Shown: positions 1 to 8,013, counted from the stretch's first letter. The stretch is 47,965 bases of DNA from Candidatus Fermentithermobacillaceae bacterium DTU015 (GCA_001513185.1 LFST01000033.1:1-47965), one strand, 5' to 3'. Notes: generated by a model from the letters alone, not told the origin. Made by a program: numbers and translations.

Positions 1-115
1 GGGGCGGCCGGTCCGGAGGGAATGCTATCGCCGCCGGGACCGTCGCCGGGCGCATCAAGTCCGCCCTCCGGGGGCAGCATATCGCCGGGCTCCTTGTTGC
101 CTGGAGCAGGCAGCG

Positions 116-355
116 TTAACCCGGCGTTCCGTCGTCTCCCTGTTGTGGCGAAGCCGCTTCCGGCGGGTCGCCTTCACCTTCAAGCAAATCGTCCGGAGCC
201 AAAGTGGTAATCTCACTTGGGTTCAAGGGTGTTATCTTCGGCCGGGCGAATGCTGTAGCCGGTACTACCTGCACCAGCATCACCATCGCCAAGACGGCGG
301 CGATCAGACGGAATCCTATCCTTGTCGGCCAAAGAGGTGTTCGTGGATCAAGCAT
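116..355 (-). CDS. small exported protein, frame probably broken
   Basis: This 79-residue product has a classical signal peptide: basic residues near positions 5-12, a hydrophobic core at about 15-33, and an Ala-x-Ala type cleavage site near residues 35-37. What follows is short and rich in Pro, Gly, Asp and Glu. The start is well supported, because GGGGAGGTAA lies a few bases before the ATG. The reading frame stops at 116-118. Another minus-strand frame then continues to the window edge with the same Pro/Gly/Asp-rich composition, so the gene may be frameshifted or may continue beyond the window. I do not recognise the family; it could be the N-terminus of a larger secreted or wall-associated protein. 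Confidence 0.5.
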   Translation of the reverse strand: MLDPRTPLWPTRIGFRLIAAVLAMVMLVQVVPATAFARPKITPLNPSEITTLAPDDLLEGEGDPPEAASPQQGDDGTPG

Positions 356-523
356 TGTGGTTACCTCCCCTCGGTACTCGAAGCCAGAAATCCACTATTG
401 CTGAGCGTACGGTGACCGGAAACAAGCAGGAAACAGAGAAAGGAGAGCAGCGTCCGTCTATCGGAGGTAGTGCTTATTTCATACTTGGGTGGCGAACCAC
501 TACCCGTCTATTCTCCTACCAGT

Positions 524-552
524 ATTTTGGTGTCTCGCGGGGTTCTGGTCAA
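524..552 (-). promoter_or_regulatory. candidate sigma-A promoter for the exported protein
   Basis: Reading the minus strand, TTGACC (552-547) is followed after 17 bases by CAAAAT (529-524). This lies about 170 bases before the ATG at 355. The -35 box is near consensus and the -10 box matches at four of six positions. Confidence 0.35.
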
Positions 553-632
553 CTCTTTTTTGCAAAAAAATCCCTCCGGTGACCGGTGTATAGCGTCTGC
601 TTAACTCCCCGCGACGGCAAGTTGGCAAACTC

Positions 633-851
633 TTGTTTGCTGCGCCTCCTGCCCACTTTTCCACGAGGAAGACCGCCAAGCAAAGTGCCGGAAACACTGA
701 TTTAGATTACGCTCAAATCTCTGATGAAGAGGTTGAACAAGCTCGAGAGGATATGGTTCAGACCAAAGGCTTCTTTATGCGGCCTAGTGAGCTTTTCGAG
801 AACGTGCTGAAGAGAGCAGGGCAACTAGTGTGCGGAGACACACATTCATAG
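633..851 (+). CDS. possible small or remnant gene on the opposite strand
   Basis: This is the only plus-strand frame in the window with protein-like composition. From about residue 25 the product is acidic and amphipathic (for example the stretch ISDEEVEQAREDM) and ends near the 3' end of tRNA-Pro. The only start available is TTG, with no convincing ribosome binding site, and the first 25 residues look non-coding. I do not recognise a family. It could be the tail of a degraded element next to the tRNA gene, or chance. Confidence 0.2.
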   Translation: MFAAPPAHFSTRKTAKQSAGNTDLDYAQISDEEVEQAREDMVQTKGFFMRPSELFENVLKRAGQLVCGDTHS

Positions 852-863
852 CAGGCAATAAAG

Positions 864-940
864 TGGTCGGGGAGACAGGATTTGAACCTGCGGCCTCATG
901 GTCCCAAACCATGCGCGCTACCAAACTGCGCCACTCCCCG
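864..940 (-). tRNA. tRNA-Pro (anticodon TGG)
   Basis: A full cloverleaf of 77 bases including an encoded CCA end. The acceptor stem pairs CGGGGAG (5') with CTCCCCG (3'), the anticodon stem is CATGG/CCATG around the loop TTTGGGA, and the T-arm contains GGTTCAAATCC. The anticodon TGG reads proline CCN codons. It is the last recognisable RNA gene at the left of the window, with no tRNA neighbours. Confidence 0.96.
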
Positions 941-1324
941 ACGCATGGGTCAATCGATGTTCTTCATTACGCCCTTCGTTAAAGGCTCTGCGTGGTGAGA
1001 TTCTTCTCAAAAACCCATTAGGGCTAGAGATATTATATGATTTTTGCAGTGCTGAAGCAAATGGATAGGACTCTCCGCTCTCGAATCCTAAATAGACATC
1101 CAGACTTCCCATTCGTCATTTTGCTTCAAACCAACTTCGGCTAGGGATGGTGCAGTCTGTGTACCACGTACCCCAATCTGGCTAGATCCCCCGCCGCACG
1201 TCGCCGAAACGGTGCACCAGACGCACCATCCCGAACCGTTCCCCAACAAAGGCCTCCCTAATGGTACAGGTGCAACAGATGCCCCAAGGGAAATTGCCGG
1301 CGGGGAGCTTGCCACGAATACCGG
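941..1324 (-). other. gene-free interval with a long imperfect hairpin
   Basis: No convincing gene lies between tRNA-Pro and yfcE. The main content is a hairpin: GGGATGGTGC at 1144-1153 (plus strand) is matched by GCACCATCCC at 1223-1232, and the pairing continues inward through GTCTG/CAGAC to about 22 base pairs with one bulge and one or two mismatches. The loop is G+C-rich and contains a smaller ATCT/AGAT hairpin. It could be a structured RNA or a short palindromic element. Short open frames here have no supporting start signals. Confidence 0.4.
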
Positions 1325-1798
1325 TTATAGGAATATGAGATCCGCCCTAGGAGGCCGTTGCGAAAGGTCTATTATCGCGATAGAAGGCTGATAACCCTGC
1401 CTTGGGCTATGGACGCTCCCTGGGTTTACGAAAAGGATGCCATCTTCGCAAGACACCTGCGGAGTATGGGTATGCCCGAACACCGCTACTTGTACATCCA
1501 ACTCCTTAGCTCTTTCCACCAGCGCCTTAAGGTCCCGCTTGACGCTATAAAGATGCCCGTGGGTCAGATATATCCTGTAGCCGTTCAGTACAAACAGCTC
1601 TTCAAAGGGTCCACGCACCATATAATCGCAGTTGCCTGCAACCGCGGTAACCTTGCACTCCACCGCGGAATCCACAAGTTTGGCATCCTCGTAGAAATCC
1701 CCTGCATGGAGGATATGGTCCACTCCGTCCAAGTAGTGCAAGGCCTCAAGTATGCGTTTCCTATTCCCATGGGAATCGGAAATCACACCGACTAGCAA
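1325..1798 (-). CDS. yfcE: YfcE/MJ0936-family metallophosphoesterase
   Basis: This 157-residue cytoplasmic protein belongs to the calcineurin-like phosphodiesterase family. Metal-binding motifs are visible in order: SDSHGN at residues 7-12, HAGD near 31-34, GNCD near 55-58, THGH near 79-82 and FGHTH near 106-110. Members hydrolyse phosphodiester bonds in vitro with Mn2+; the physiological substrate is usually unknown. The start is TTG, with GAGGG seven bases upstream. In Firmicutes it commonly follows rph and the ITPase gene, as here, about 190 bases downstream of rdgB. Confidence 0.9.
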   Translation of the reverse strand: MLVGVISDSHGNRKRILEALHYLDGVDHILHAGDFYEDAKLVDSAVECKVTAVAGNCDYMVRGPFEELFVLNGYRIYLTHGHLYSVKRDLKALVERAKELDVQVAVFGHTHTPQVSCEDGILFVNPGSVHSPRQGYQPSIAIIDLSQRPPRADLIFL

Positions 1799-1830
1799 GG
1801 ATCAACCCTCTTCCTTCCAAATCCTTTTAA

Positions 1831-1940
1831 CACCCCGGCCTAATATCCTGGCCGGAGTGGGACAACTAGCAATGAAGAAGCCGTGTTGGAAGACCAACCA
1901 AGTTCCAACACAGACGTTGCATGAGGTGACTAGAACACCT
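1831..1940 (-). other. run of three hairpins between rdgB and yfcE
   Basis: Three inverted repeats lie close together: CCGGCC/GGCCGG extended by CAC/GTG at 1831-1859; a perfect nine-base repeat GTGTTGGAA/TTCCAACAC at 1883-1911 with an 11-base loop; and AGGTG/CACCT at 1924-1940. None is followed by a good U-tract on the transcribed strand, so a simple terminator is not clear. They may act as processing or attenuation structures in the rdgB-yfcE transcript. Confidence 0.45.
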
Positions 1941-1988
1941 GCGAATGCAAACACATAAGCACCACAACACAGGCTCCAGGAGACGCCG

Positions 1989-2618
1989 TCACAACAAGAC
2001 ACACCGTATCGCCGGGATAAGCCTCTGGATAGCCCGCCTTCTGTGGCTGATGGCATCTTTCTCTGAATCAGATGCTTCTCCAAAGGTCTTCCCCAGTTCC
2101 ACCGCATAAAACAAAGGATCATATCCGAATCCGTTGGTTCCCCTAAGTTCCGTATGGACGATCCCTTCTACGCTCCCGGTAGATTCGGCAATCACGCCGC
2201 TTGAGTCAGCCAAGGCAATAGCACACTTGTATCTGCACGTACGCTCGTCCCAAGGAACCCCGTCCAGCAGTTCAAGCAGCAACTTGTTGTTGTCCTCATC
2301 GGTTCCGCTCTGAGAAAAACGGTGCGAATTCACCCCAGGGCCTCCATCAAGTTTGTCTACTTCAAGCCCGGAGTCTTCACCAAGGCATATGTATCCTGAA
2401 TATTCGGTGCCAGCCAAATACTTTGCACCCTCAAGCGCCTTGACCCTGGCATTTTCAGCAAAAGTGCTGCCTGTTTCCTCAATTTCGGGAAGTTCCAGGT
2501 CGATGGCACTCAAAAACCGCCACTGCACCTCTGGGACATACTCGGAAAAAATACGCTTGAACTCTCTGACCTTACCCCGATTGCGCGTTACCACAACGAT
2601 TGTCCTCTTGTCAGCCAT
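1989..2618 (-). CDS. rdgB: dITP/XTP pyrophosphatase, RdgB/HAM1 family
   Basis: A housecleaning enzyme that hydrolyses dITP, ITP and XTP to the monophosphate and pyrophosphate, keeping deaminated purines out of DNA and RNA. The 209-residue product shows the family pattern: VVTRNRGKVREF near the N-terminus (substrate-binding TxNxxK-type motif), ETGSTFAENA, the EDSGLEVDKLDGGPGV metal/catalytic segment, TNGFGYDPLFY, and a C-terminal SHRRRA box. An upstream ATG at 2636 is in frame, but the ATG at 2618 has the better placed GGTGG. It follows rph, a common pairing in Firmicutes. Confidence 0.93.
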   Translation of the reverse strand: MADKRTIVVVTRNRGKVREFKRIFSEYVPEVQWRFLSAIDLELPEIEETGSTFAENARVKALEGAKYLAGTEYSGYICLGEDSGLEVDKLDGGPGVNSHRFSQSGTDEDNNKLLLELLDGVPWDERTCRYKCAIALADSSGVIAESTGSVEGIVHTELRGTNGFGYDPLFYAVELGKTFGEASDSEKDAISHRRRAIQRLIPAIRCVLL

Positions 2619-2846
2619 TTCTACCACCATTCTCAATACAAACCTGCTGTATATACACCTACTTCACGACCATGCTGCCCTCCTTAGCGGATACAGATCA
2701 CCTTGTAGGAACTAGAGTTCTAGTCGGCAACACCCGCCTCGTTCACTACGGCTACGAGGGCCCACAGGTGGCCGACTCCTACGCTAAAAGAGCACACGGC
2801 GCCAAATCACAGCCCCGGTCAAATCCCATTTTCCAGGCCCCTATTC

Positions 2847-2893
2847 CGCTGCCTCTACTCGGTCGCCTCTACTTCGGTATCACGCTGCCTCTA
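2847..2893 (-). repeat. short degenerate repeat at the end of rph
   Basis: On the plus strand CGCTGCCTCTA occurs at 2847-2857 and again at 2883-2893, with a shortened CGCCTCTA copy at 2864-2871. The rightmost copy contains the rph stop codon, so the unit looks like local duplication of the gene end. The rest of the rph-rdgB gap (2619-2846) shows no clear feature. Confidence 0.4.
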
Positions 2894-3652
2894 TTCCCCA
2901 CTTGCGGGCTGGTTCACAAGACCGATCAAGCCGGCAGCAGGCCCTAACGCTTCCTTCTGGATCTTTACTAAGTTCTCGATGCCCTGTTTGGCAAGGGCCA
3001 ACAGTTGTTCCAAGACCGTAGCAGAAAACGGCGCCTGCTCTGCGGTCCCCTGAATCTCGATAAACTCCCCGCTGCCGGTCAACACAATGTTCATATCCAC
3101 CTCAGCGGCTGAGTCTTCGGCATAGCAAAGGTCCAGCATCGGGACTCCTTGATATACACCGACGCTCACTGCGGCAACATAGTCACGTACGGGGAATTTG
3201 GCCCACTGTTCAGTCTCGTTGAGTTTGGCCAAGGCAAGCGCCAGCGCAACGAAGCCGCCTGTTACCGCTGCTGTCCTGGTCCCACCGTCTGCCTGTATGA
3301 CATCACAGTCGATCCAAACGGTCCTTTCGCCCAGCGCCTCAAGGTCAACCGCTGCCCGCAAGCACCTGCCGATTAGCCGCTGGATCTCCATGGTCCTGCC
3401 TCCCGGCCTGCCACGGGACACTTCCCGGGAAGTCCTGTCCTGTGTGGCACCGGGCAGCATCGAATATTCCGCTGTAACCCAGCCTGAAGACGTACCTTTC
3501 AGAAACGGCGGGACCTTATCCTCGACCATGGCGGTACAGATAACTTTCGTATCGCCCGCTTCAATAAGACAAGACCCCTGAGGATACTTGAGATATCCCG
3601 GGGTAATGATAACCGGCCTTAGTTCGTCTGGTTTCCGGCCGTCGATTCTCAT
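2891..3652 (-). CDS. rph: ribonuclease PH
   Basis: A phosphate-dependent 3'-5' exoribonuclease that trims tRNA 3' ends using inorganic phosphate; it works as a hexamer in the cytoplasm. The product (253 residues from this start) opens with the typical [13 protein letters not shown], followed by GDTKVICTA, the [17 protein letters not shown] segment that lines the active site, and [18 protein letters not shown]. The ATG at 3652 is preferred over the longer frame because AGAGGTG sits seven bases upstream. A TATAAT sequence at 3717-3712 could be the -10 box, but I see no good -35. Confidence 0.95.
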   Translation of the reverse strand: MRIDGRKPDELRPVIITPGYLKYPQGSCLIEAGDTKVICTAMVEDKVPPFLKGTSSGWVTAEYSMLPGATQDRTSREVSRGRPGGRTMEIQRLIGRCLRAAVDLEALGERTVWIDCDVIQADGGTRTAAVTGGFVALALALAKLNETEQWAKFPVRDYVAAVSVGVYQGVPMLDLCYAEDSAAEVDMNIVLTGSGEFIEIQGTAEQAPFSATVLEQLLALAKQGIENLVKIQKEALGPAAGLIGLVNQPASGE

Positions 3653-3900
3653 TTTACGCACCTCTTTGCCCTGCTTTAACTGGTTCTCAGCTATGCTACC
3701 CAAGCTACTCAATTATAATATACAGTTCATCTGCCCGTTGCCAGACCACTCCGGCATCCCTGAGGGGCTTAGCCTGCGCCTATAACATGCCGCCTAAACT
3801 CGCACCTGTAAAGCTATAGCAGGCCGCATGGTGAGGCCACATGCTAGCGCAAGTCACGTGAGTGAGGCGATAAGCGGTACTGACCAGGTCATCTCTCCGA

Positions 3901-4413
3901 TCACTTCAGGAAAGGTGTCACCCCGCCACGGACCGCTCTGGTCTCTAACACGGTCATGAAAGAGTCTGGGGCAAATTCTTCTATTATTGCAGCAAGCCTA
4001 GGTAAACTCTTGCGATCCGTCGACACCAAGAGTACCTGCTTGGGCCCTTTCAACCCATGACCTGTAAGCACTGTGACGCCATATCCGGCTGTCCTTACCG
4101 CCCTGAGCAGCTCTTCGGCATTTTCTTCAGGCGGAATTACTTCCAAAGTTACATGGCCTAATGCCAGCCGCTCCTCCACCCAGCTTCCAAGCAGTGTCCC
4201 TGAAGCAAAACCCAACCCGTATGCCAGCACTTTCAAAGGATCGTCTATGTTGCGCATCACTCTGCCGAGAGCCGTGATATAGATACTGGCTTCCACCAAG
4301 CCGATAGCCGCGGCAGGATACCGTTTTCCTCTTACTACTAATATCATCCTCACTGTTGAAAGGGTAACGTCACATACCCGTGCAAAGAAAATAAGCAGGT
4401 ACTCAAGTAGCAC
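3901..4413 (-). CDS. UPF0316 membrane protein (DUF5698/DUF2179)
   Basis: This 170-residue protein matches the YebE-like UPF0316 family. The N-terminal half has hydrophobic membrane segments (about residues 1-20, 35-50 and 64-82), including the family-typical RVCDVTLSTVRMI. The C-terminal half is a soluble DUF2179-type domain (about 90-160). The start is GTG with AGAGGTGAAA upstream. The molecular function of the family is unknown. It follows the MarR gene by about 175 bases on the same strand, so co-transcription is possible. Confidence 0.82.
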   Translation of the reverse strand: MLLEYLLIFFARVCDVTLSTVRMILVVRGKRYPAAAIGLVEASIYITALGRVMRNIDDPLKVLAYGLGFASGTLLGSWVEERLALGHVTLEVIPPEENAEELLRAVRTAGYGVTVLTGHGLKGPKQVLLVSTDRKSLPRLAAIIEEFAPDSFMTVLETRAVRGGVTPFLK

Positions 4414-4589
4414 CGGATTTCACCTCTATCTGATTGCACTTCTGACTAGTAGCTCCTATGTCTGACTGCACCTGTGCCTGATTGCTTGCACCAGTCTGAC
4501 TTGCGCATCTGTCCGATTGTCTCGCATATCTGGCTTTCCGACTCTTTTCCGCCTCTGAATCGTCCGGTATCCATGCCTGGTCAAATTGG
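4414..4589 (-). repeat. degenerate short repeats between marR and UPF0316 gene
   Basis: The interval holds several diverged copies of a motif like TCTGAYTGCACYTG on the plus strand (for example TCTGATTGCAC, TCTGACTGCACCTG, CCTGATTGCTTGCACC, TCCGATTG). The copies are irregularly spaced. A 67-codon frame covers the interval, but its composition looks like a by-product of the repeats rather than a gene. Confidence 0.3.
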
Positions 4590-5039
4590 CTAGACTTTGC
4601 CGGCAACCATCAGGGCATCAAGTTTTTCCAAAGCTTGAGCCAACTGGTCAATTTCCTCTTGTGTAAGTTGCTTCAAGATGGAGTCTACATAGCGCCTGCG
4701 GGCATTGATAACCTGATCGATAATGTTCTGGCCTTTTTCAGTTATAGACAACCTTATTACCCTTCTATCATCAGGATCCCGGTTGCGCTCCAAGTAACCA
4801 TTTTTCTCCATCCGGTCTATCAAGTCAGTCGCTGTTGAACATGCCAAATAGAGCCTTTCGCACAGTTCGCCCATGGTAATCCCGGGCCTGTCCTTTAACA
4901 CCACCAAAGCAAGAAACTGGGGCGTGGTTATGTCAAAGTCGCTGAGGATATCCCGTCCACGTTTTTTGATGATAAACGCCACGTGTCTCAAGAGACGCTC
5001 GATGCGGACCACAGAATCAGAGAACTCCTCCTTGGACAC
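4590..5039 (-). CDS. MarR-family transcriptional regulator
   Basis: A winged helix-turn-helix repressor of about 149 residues. The DNA-binding region is visible as TTPQFLALVVLKDRPGITM, then the recognition helix around LYLACSTATDLIDRME and the wing NRDPDDRRVIRLSIT, whose DDRR motif is typical of MarR proteins. The GTG at 5039 is chosen because AAGGAGGTGA lies eight bases upstream; an in-frame ATG at 5087 lacks such a site. The ligand and targets are unknown. The only close neighbour downstream is the UPF0316 membrane protein, a possible target. Confidence 0.88.
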   Translation of the reverse strand: MSKEEFSDSVVRIERLLRHVAFIIKKRGRDILSDFDITTPQFLALVVLKDRPGITMGELCERLYLACSTATDLIDRMEKNGYLERNRDPDDRRVIRLSITEKGQNIIDQVINARRRYVDSILKQLTQEEIDQLAQALEKLDALMVAGKV

Positions 5040-5091
5040 AGAGGTCACCTCCTTCTGCCAGGCACTATGAGATGTTTTCAACTTCAAAGTA

Positions 5092-5120
5092 AGTCTAAAA
5101 TCCCAAAGTCAATCCGTCAA
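5092..5120 (-). promoter_or_regulatory. candidate promoter for the MarR gene
   Basis: TTGACG (5120-5115) is separated by 17 bases from TAGACT (5097-5092) on the minus strand, about 50 bases before the GTG start. AAAGT motifs overlap it, but no clean MarR palindrome is visible. Confidence 0.45.
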
Positions 5121-5240
5121 GAAATCAGTCAAACTGCACGCCTAGGGGAAACCGTCGCTGAACTGGACAAACAAGAACTGGGGTGTTTGCACTGATAGGC
5201 GCCCAGAGCGGAAATCGAGCAAGCGGTGGATGTGAAAGCT

Positions 5241-5589
5241 TGGTGGAGGCGGAGGGAATTGCACCCTCGTCCGCAGACAATCGAGTTTCAGTCTCTACGA
5301 GCGTAGCTCCGGTATTGATCTCGCAAGGTAAGCCGCCCCGGAGCGGGCTTCTTGCCTTGCCAGCTCAGAATCAGATTCCCTGTAAGGTCCCGAGCAGCCC
5401 CTTACAGGTATCTTCCCTGATGACGGTAACTCAGGGATAGGGAAGAACTCTCCCTGGTACCGTGGCCGCTATCTTAGGCAGCCAGTGCGTAGTTTGTGTT
5501 GGCAGTTATTTGTTTGCCGCTTTTGTGGGTTGCGGCCCCCATGCTCGCTACTCAAACCCAACTGCCTACGTCGAACCTAATTCGCCCCC
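5241..5589 (-). ncRNA. ssrA: transfer-messenger RNA (tmRNA)
   Basis: tmRNA rescues stalled ribosomes together with SmpB and tags the nascent chain for proteolysis. The 349-base gene starts GGGGGCG and ends CGCCTCC plus ACCA, forming the tRNA-like acceptor stem (with one G-U pair). The 5' side carries the conserved tmRNA start GAATTAGGTTCGAC. The tag frame runs from GGC at 5518 to TAA at 5474 and encodes GKQITANTNYALAA, ending in the expected ALAA degron. The T-loop reads TGCAATT rather than the common TTCRANN. Its protein partner smpB is in the window but about 11 kb away. Confidence 0.95.
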
Positions 5590-5679
5590 ATATACAATAT
5601 TTCCGTGACATCTGCTGTGATGCTGCAGTGACAATTCTACCATGTATCCAAGAACCTGACAACAATTACAAAATCCCTG

Positions 5680-6639
5680 CTAGCCCTCGCGGGCAGAACA
5701 TAGCATTTCTGCGGCAACCTCATCTGTCACCAGCATATCCAGGTACTTGCCTCTTAGAGCGGCCAGGATCGCCGCAGCTTTCGTTTTGCCTCCCGCTACG
5801 CCGATGACTGTCTTTGTCTCACGCAGCTGATCCAAGCTAACTGCAATCAGAAGATCCTTACCACCTTCCATGCTTTCACCCTGGCTGTCGATGAACCTGC
5901 CACACAGGTCTGCCGCAACTTGCTTACCTGTACGTTCCTCAGCAGCCCTGACCCTTGCCAAGAATGCGGGGTCTCTGCTCAAGACGGTGCCCCCGATCCC
6001 TACAAGCGCGATATCCAGGGAGTCCCAGCGGTTAACACAGTCGGCAACGAGCCTTTCGTTCAGCAATGCTTGCTTGACTTCTATGCAACTCACGTAATAC
6101 GGCACGTTGAGATACACGCATTTTGCACCAAACGCCTCGGCAGCCTGGCGGGCCATCTCATTGACCTGGAAGTAGGAATCAAACAAGCCTGCGCTACCTG
6201 CTAGGGGCACTATGTAAGAAGAAGGCAAAGGGACCTTGCCTGAGAGATAGTTCACCGTCTGGTAAACAGTAGTACCTCGACCGATCCCGATGGTGTCGCC
6301 GTCTTTGGCGTACGACTCAAGTAGCCGCGCCCCTGCCCTGCCGATCCTCTGCTTGACCACATGATCGTCCTGAGATCCTGACACTACAACTGCCTTTTTC
6401 AGGCCATACAACTGCTCGAGCCTGCGCTCTAGTTTCTCTAGCACAATCCGGGGGTCAACTATGGAAATCCGGACTATACCCTTCTCCTTTGCAGTTGACA
6501 GCATCCTTGAAATGGATACCCTTGACACGCCGATGATATCAGCGATTTCTTGTTGGGTCAGGCCCTGCTCGTAATACATCTCGCACACATGCAACAGTAA
6601 GTCTATATCATGATCCTCTTTACGTACGGCCAATAGCAC
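5680..6639 (-). CDS. SorC-family (DeoR-like) sugar-responsive regulator
   Basis: A 319-residue regulator with an N-terminal helix-turn-helix at about residues 27-56 (LTQQEIADIIGVSRVSISRM) and a C-terminal SorC sugar-phosphate-binding domain with phosphosugar-isomerase-like fold, including GDTIGIGRGTTVYQ and ALVGIGG. Such proteins bind a phosphorylated sugar of their own pathway. It is the last gene of the PTS/aldolase/dehydrogenase locus and the likely local controller. The start is GTG with AGGTGG upstream. The gene ends in a GCCC/GGGC hairpin overlapping the stop, followed by a weak T-rich stretch, which may close the operon. Confidence 0.9.
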   Translation of the reverse strand: MLLAVRKEDHDIDLLLHVCEMYYEQGLTQQEIADIIGVSRVSISRMLSTAKEKGIVRISIVDPRIVLEKLERRLEQLYGLKKAVVVSGSQDDHVVKQRIGRAGARLLESYAKDGDTIGIGRGTTVYQTVNYLSGKVPLPSSYIVPLAGSAGLFDSYFQVNEMARQAAEAFGAKCVYLNVPYYVSCIEVKQALLNERLVADCVNRWDSLDIALVGIGGTVLSRDPAFLARVRAAEERTGKQVAADLCGRFIDSQGESMEGGKDLLIAVSLDQLRETKTVIGVAGGKTKAAAILAALRGKYLDMLVTDEVAAEMLCSAREG

Positions 6640-6748
6640 TTCACCACCTGCTGCTTGCTGTATGGGAGACAGTTACCCCGCTACATAAAGATACACCTTA
6701 TCCAACTTGACCCGCTTGTCCACTTCCGACTGAAGCATGAGTACCACA

Positions 6749-6787
6749 CCACTTTGCATGCTCAGTCTATCAGCCTTCGCAAAGTGG
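6749..6787 (-). promoter_or_regulatory. inverted repeat upstream of the SorC gene
   Basis: CCACTTTGC at 6749-6757 is matched by GCAAAGTGG at 6779-6787, a perfect nine-base inverted repeat with a 21-base spacer. It lies in the 284-base gap between the second IID gene and the regulator. It may be an operator for separate control of the regulator or a transcript hairpin. The rest of the gap shows no convincing promoter. Confidence 0.35.
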
Positions 6788-6923
6788 GTTGACACGATCC
6801 AGTACCTATTTCGACCAAAAGTCTCCAGTTTCCTGCCTCAAATAAAAGATTGTGCTCACAAAGACATAGTGTACATCGTTTAGAGCTGACGTCACACTGC
6901 GGATATTAGCTTGTCCACCGTAC

Positions 6924-7772
6924 TCAGCCAAGGATGTTGAAGTAGCCCAATCCGAAGCCGGCTACAAACAGTATGAGTATGATGCGGTTGGGTGACGCTC
7001 CTTTTCTTAAGAGGTTCCAGACAACCAAAACTGCAGCAAGCGGAAGCAGGTTTGGAACAAGTTTGTCGAAAACCGCCGTCTGAATATCAATCGTAACCCC
7101 GCCGATAAGCACCTGAGACACCAGCCTGAAATTCACATACCTAGCGGTCAAAGACCCGGCAGCCATCAGCCCGATGAAGTTCACTATCGAAGTTGCGGTC
7201 TGAAGCAAGCCGCTTTCGGTAAGTTGCTCAATAATCCGCCCGCCCTGCTCATATGCAACCATAAACCACCAGTAGCTCAGAGGAAGGGATATGCCATTGA
7301 CAAGTATTGTGTACACTAAGGGGCCTGCGACATTGCCTTCCAGTCCCATAGATATCCCCAAAGCCAGCAGGATGGGGATCAGCATCCCCTGAAAAATGGA
7401 GCTGCCAAGACCGTTGAGAGGCCCCATAAGAGAGGTCTTTACTTTGTTGATTGTATCGTCGGTAAGAGGCGCCCCGTTCGCCCTCTGCTCTTCCATAGAC
7501 GCCATGATCCCGGCGGCTATGGTTCCGGCTGTATAATCCGTGTCGAAGAATACCAGATGCCGCTTGAGCGCCGCAACGATATCCTCCTTCAAGACATACA
7601 GCCTCCGTATCACCGGGATCATGGCATGGCAAACACCTACAGCCGACATCCGCTCGTAGTTCATCATCCCGCCCAAGCAGGAGATCCAAATCGCCCAGAC
7701 TTTGAAGAGGTCAATCTTCGTAAGTCGCTTGGTCTTGTGCGTTGTCTCTGAGTGCGTCTGTAGTTCGGTCAT
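6924..7772 (-). CDS. PTS mannose/fructose/sorbose-family IID component, second copy
   Basis: Membrane subunit of a mannose-class phosphotransferase permease. The product (282 residues from this ATG) shares the family blocks with the first IID in this locus: KIDLFKVWAIW, GVCHAMIPVI, AGTIAAGIMASMEEQRANGAPL, GPLNGLGSSI and IPILLALGISMG, then hydrophobic C-terminal segments ending GYFNILG. No second IIC accompanies it. The ATG at 7772 is chosen by comparison with the first IID; GGGGAGG is 12 bases upstream, and a GTG at 7823 has no ribosome binding site. The paralogues differ in the loop before IQTAV, which could tune substrate choice. Confidence 0.93.
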   Translation of the reverse strand: MTELQTHSETTHKTKRLTKIDLFKVWAIWISCLGGMMNYERMSAVGVCHAMIPVIRRLYVLKEDIVAALKRHLVFFDTDYTAGTIAAGIMASMEEQRANGAPLTDDTINKVKTSLMGPLNGLGSSIFQGMLIPILLALGISMGLEGNVAGPLVYTILVNGISLPLSYWWFMVAYEQGGRIIEQLTESGLLQTATSIVNFIGLMAAGSLTARYVNFRLVSQVLIGGVTIDIQTAVFDKLVPNLLPLAAVLVVWNLLRKGASPNRIILILFVAGFGLGYFNILG

Positions 7773-8013
7773 CCGGTGTTCGAACCTCCCCTTTGTTGGA
7801 TGATGCACAATGCCGGCATCCACTTTGTGTTCTATCTATACTTCTGTTATCTCTGTTATCTCTGCTTGTGCGTCTGGTTGTGTATCTCCAGTGCTACATC
7901 TCTCGCGCCGTGCAGCTTCGCTCGAGCAATCTGATACCGGCTGTTTTGCTTGGCCTTTTGTCCTTCTGTTTGGCCCCTACTTGGCCCACAGCCAGCCGGG
8001 AGCTATTCCGAGC

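Noticed and set aside
1088-1315. 75-codon minus-strand frame after yfcE
   Set aside because: It lies over the long hairpin, has low-complexity Ser/Gly/Cys composition and no ribosome binding site.
941-1324. 6S RNA in the structured gap
   Set aside because: The hairpin lacks the recognisable central-bubble sequence of Firmicutes 6S RNA, and the stem layout does not match.
1802-2122. 106-codon minus-strand frame overlapping the end of rdgB
   Set aside because: It overlaps a conserved gene in another frame and its 3' half lies over the hairpin cluster; no start signal.
5183-5589. Integration of a mobile element at the tmRNA 3' end
   Set aside because: No integrase gene and no duplicated tmRNA end was seen; the sugar locus is on the 5' side.
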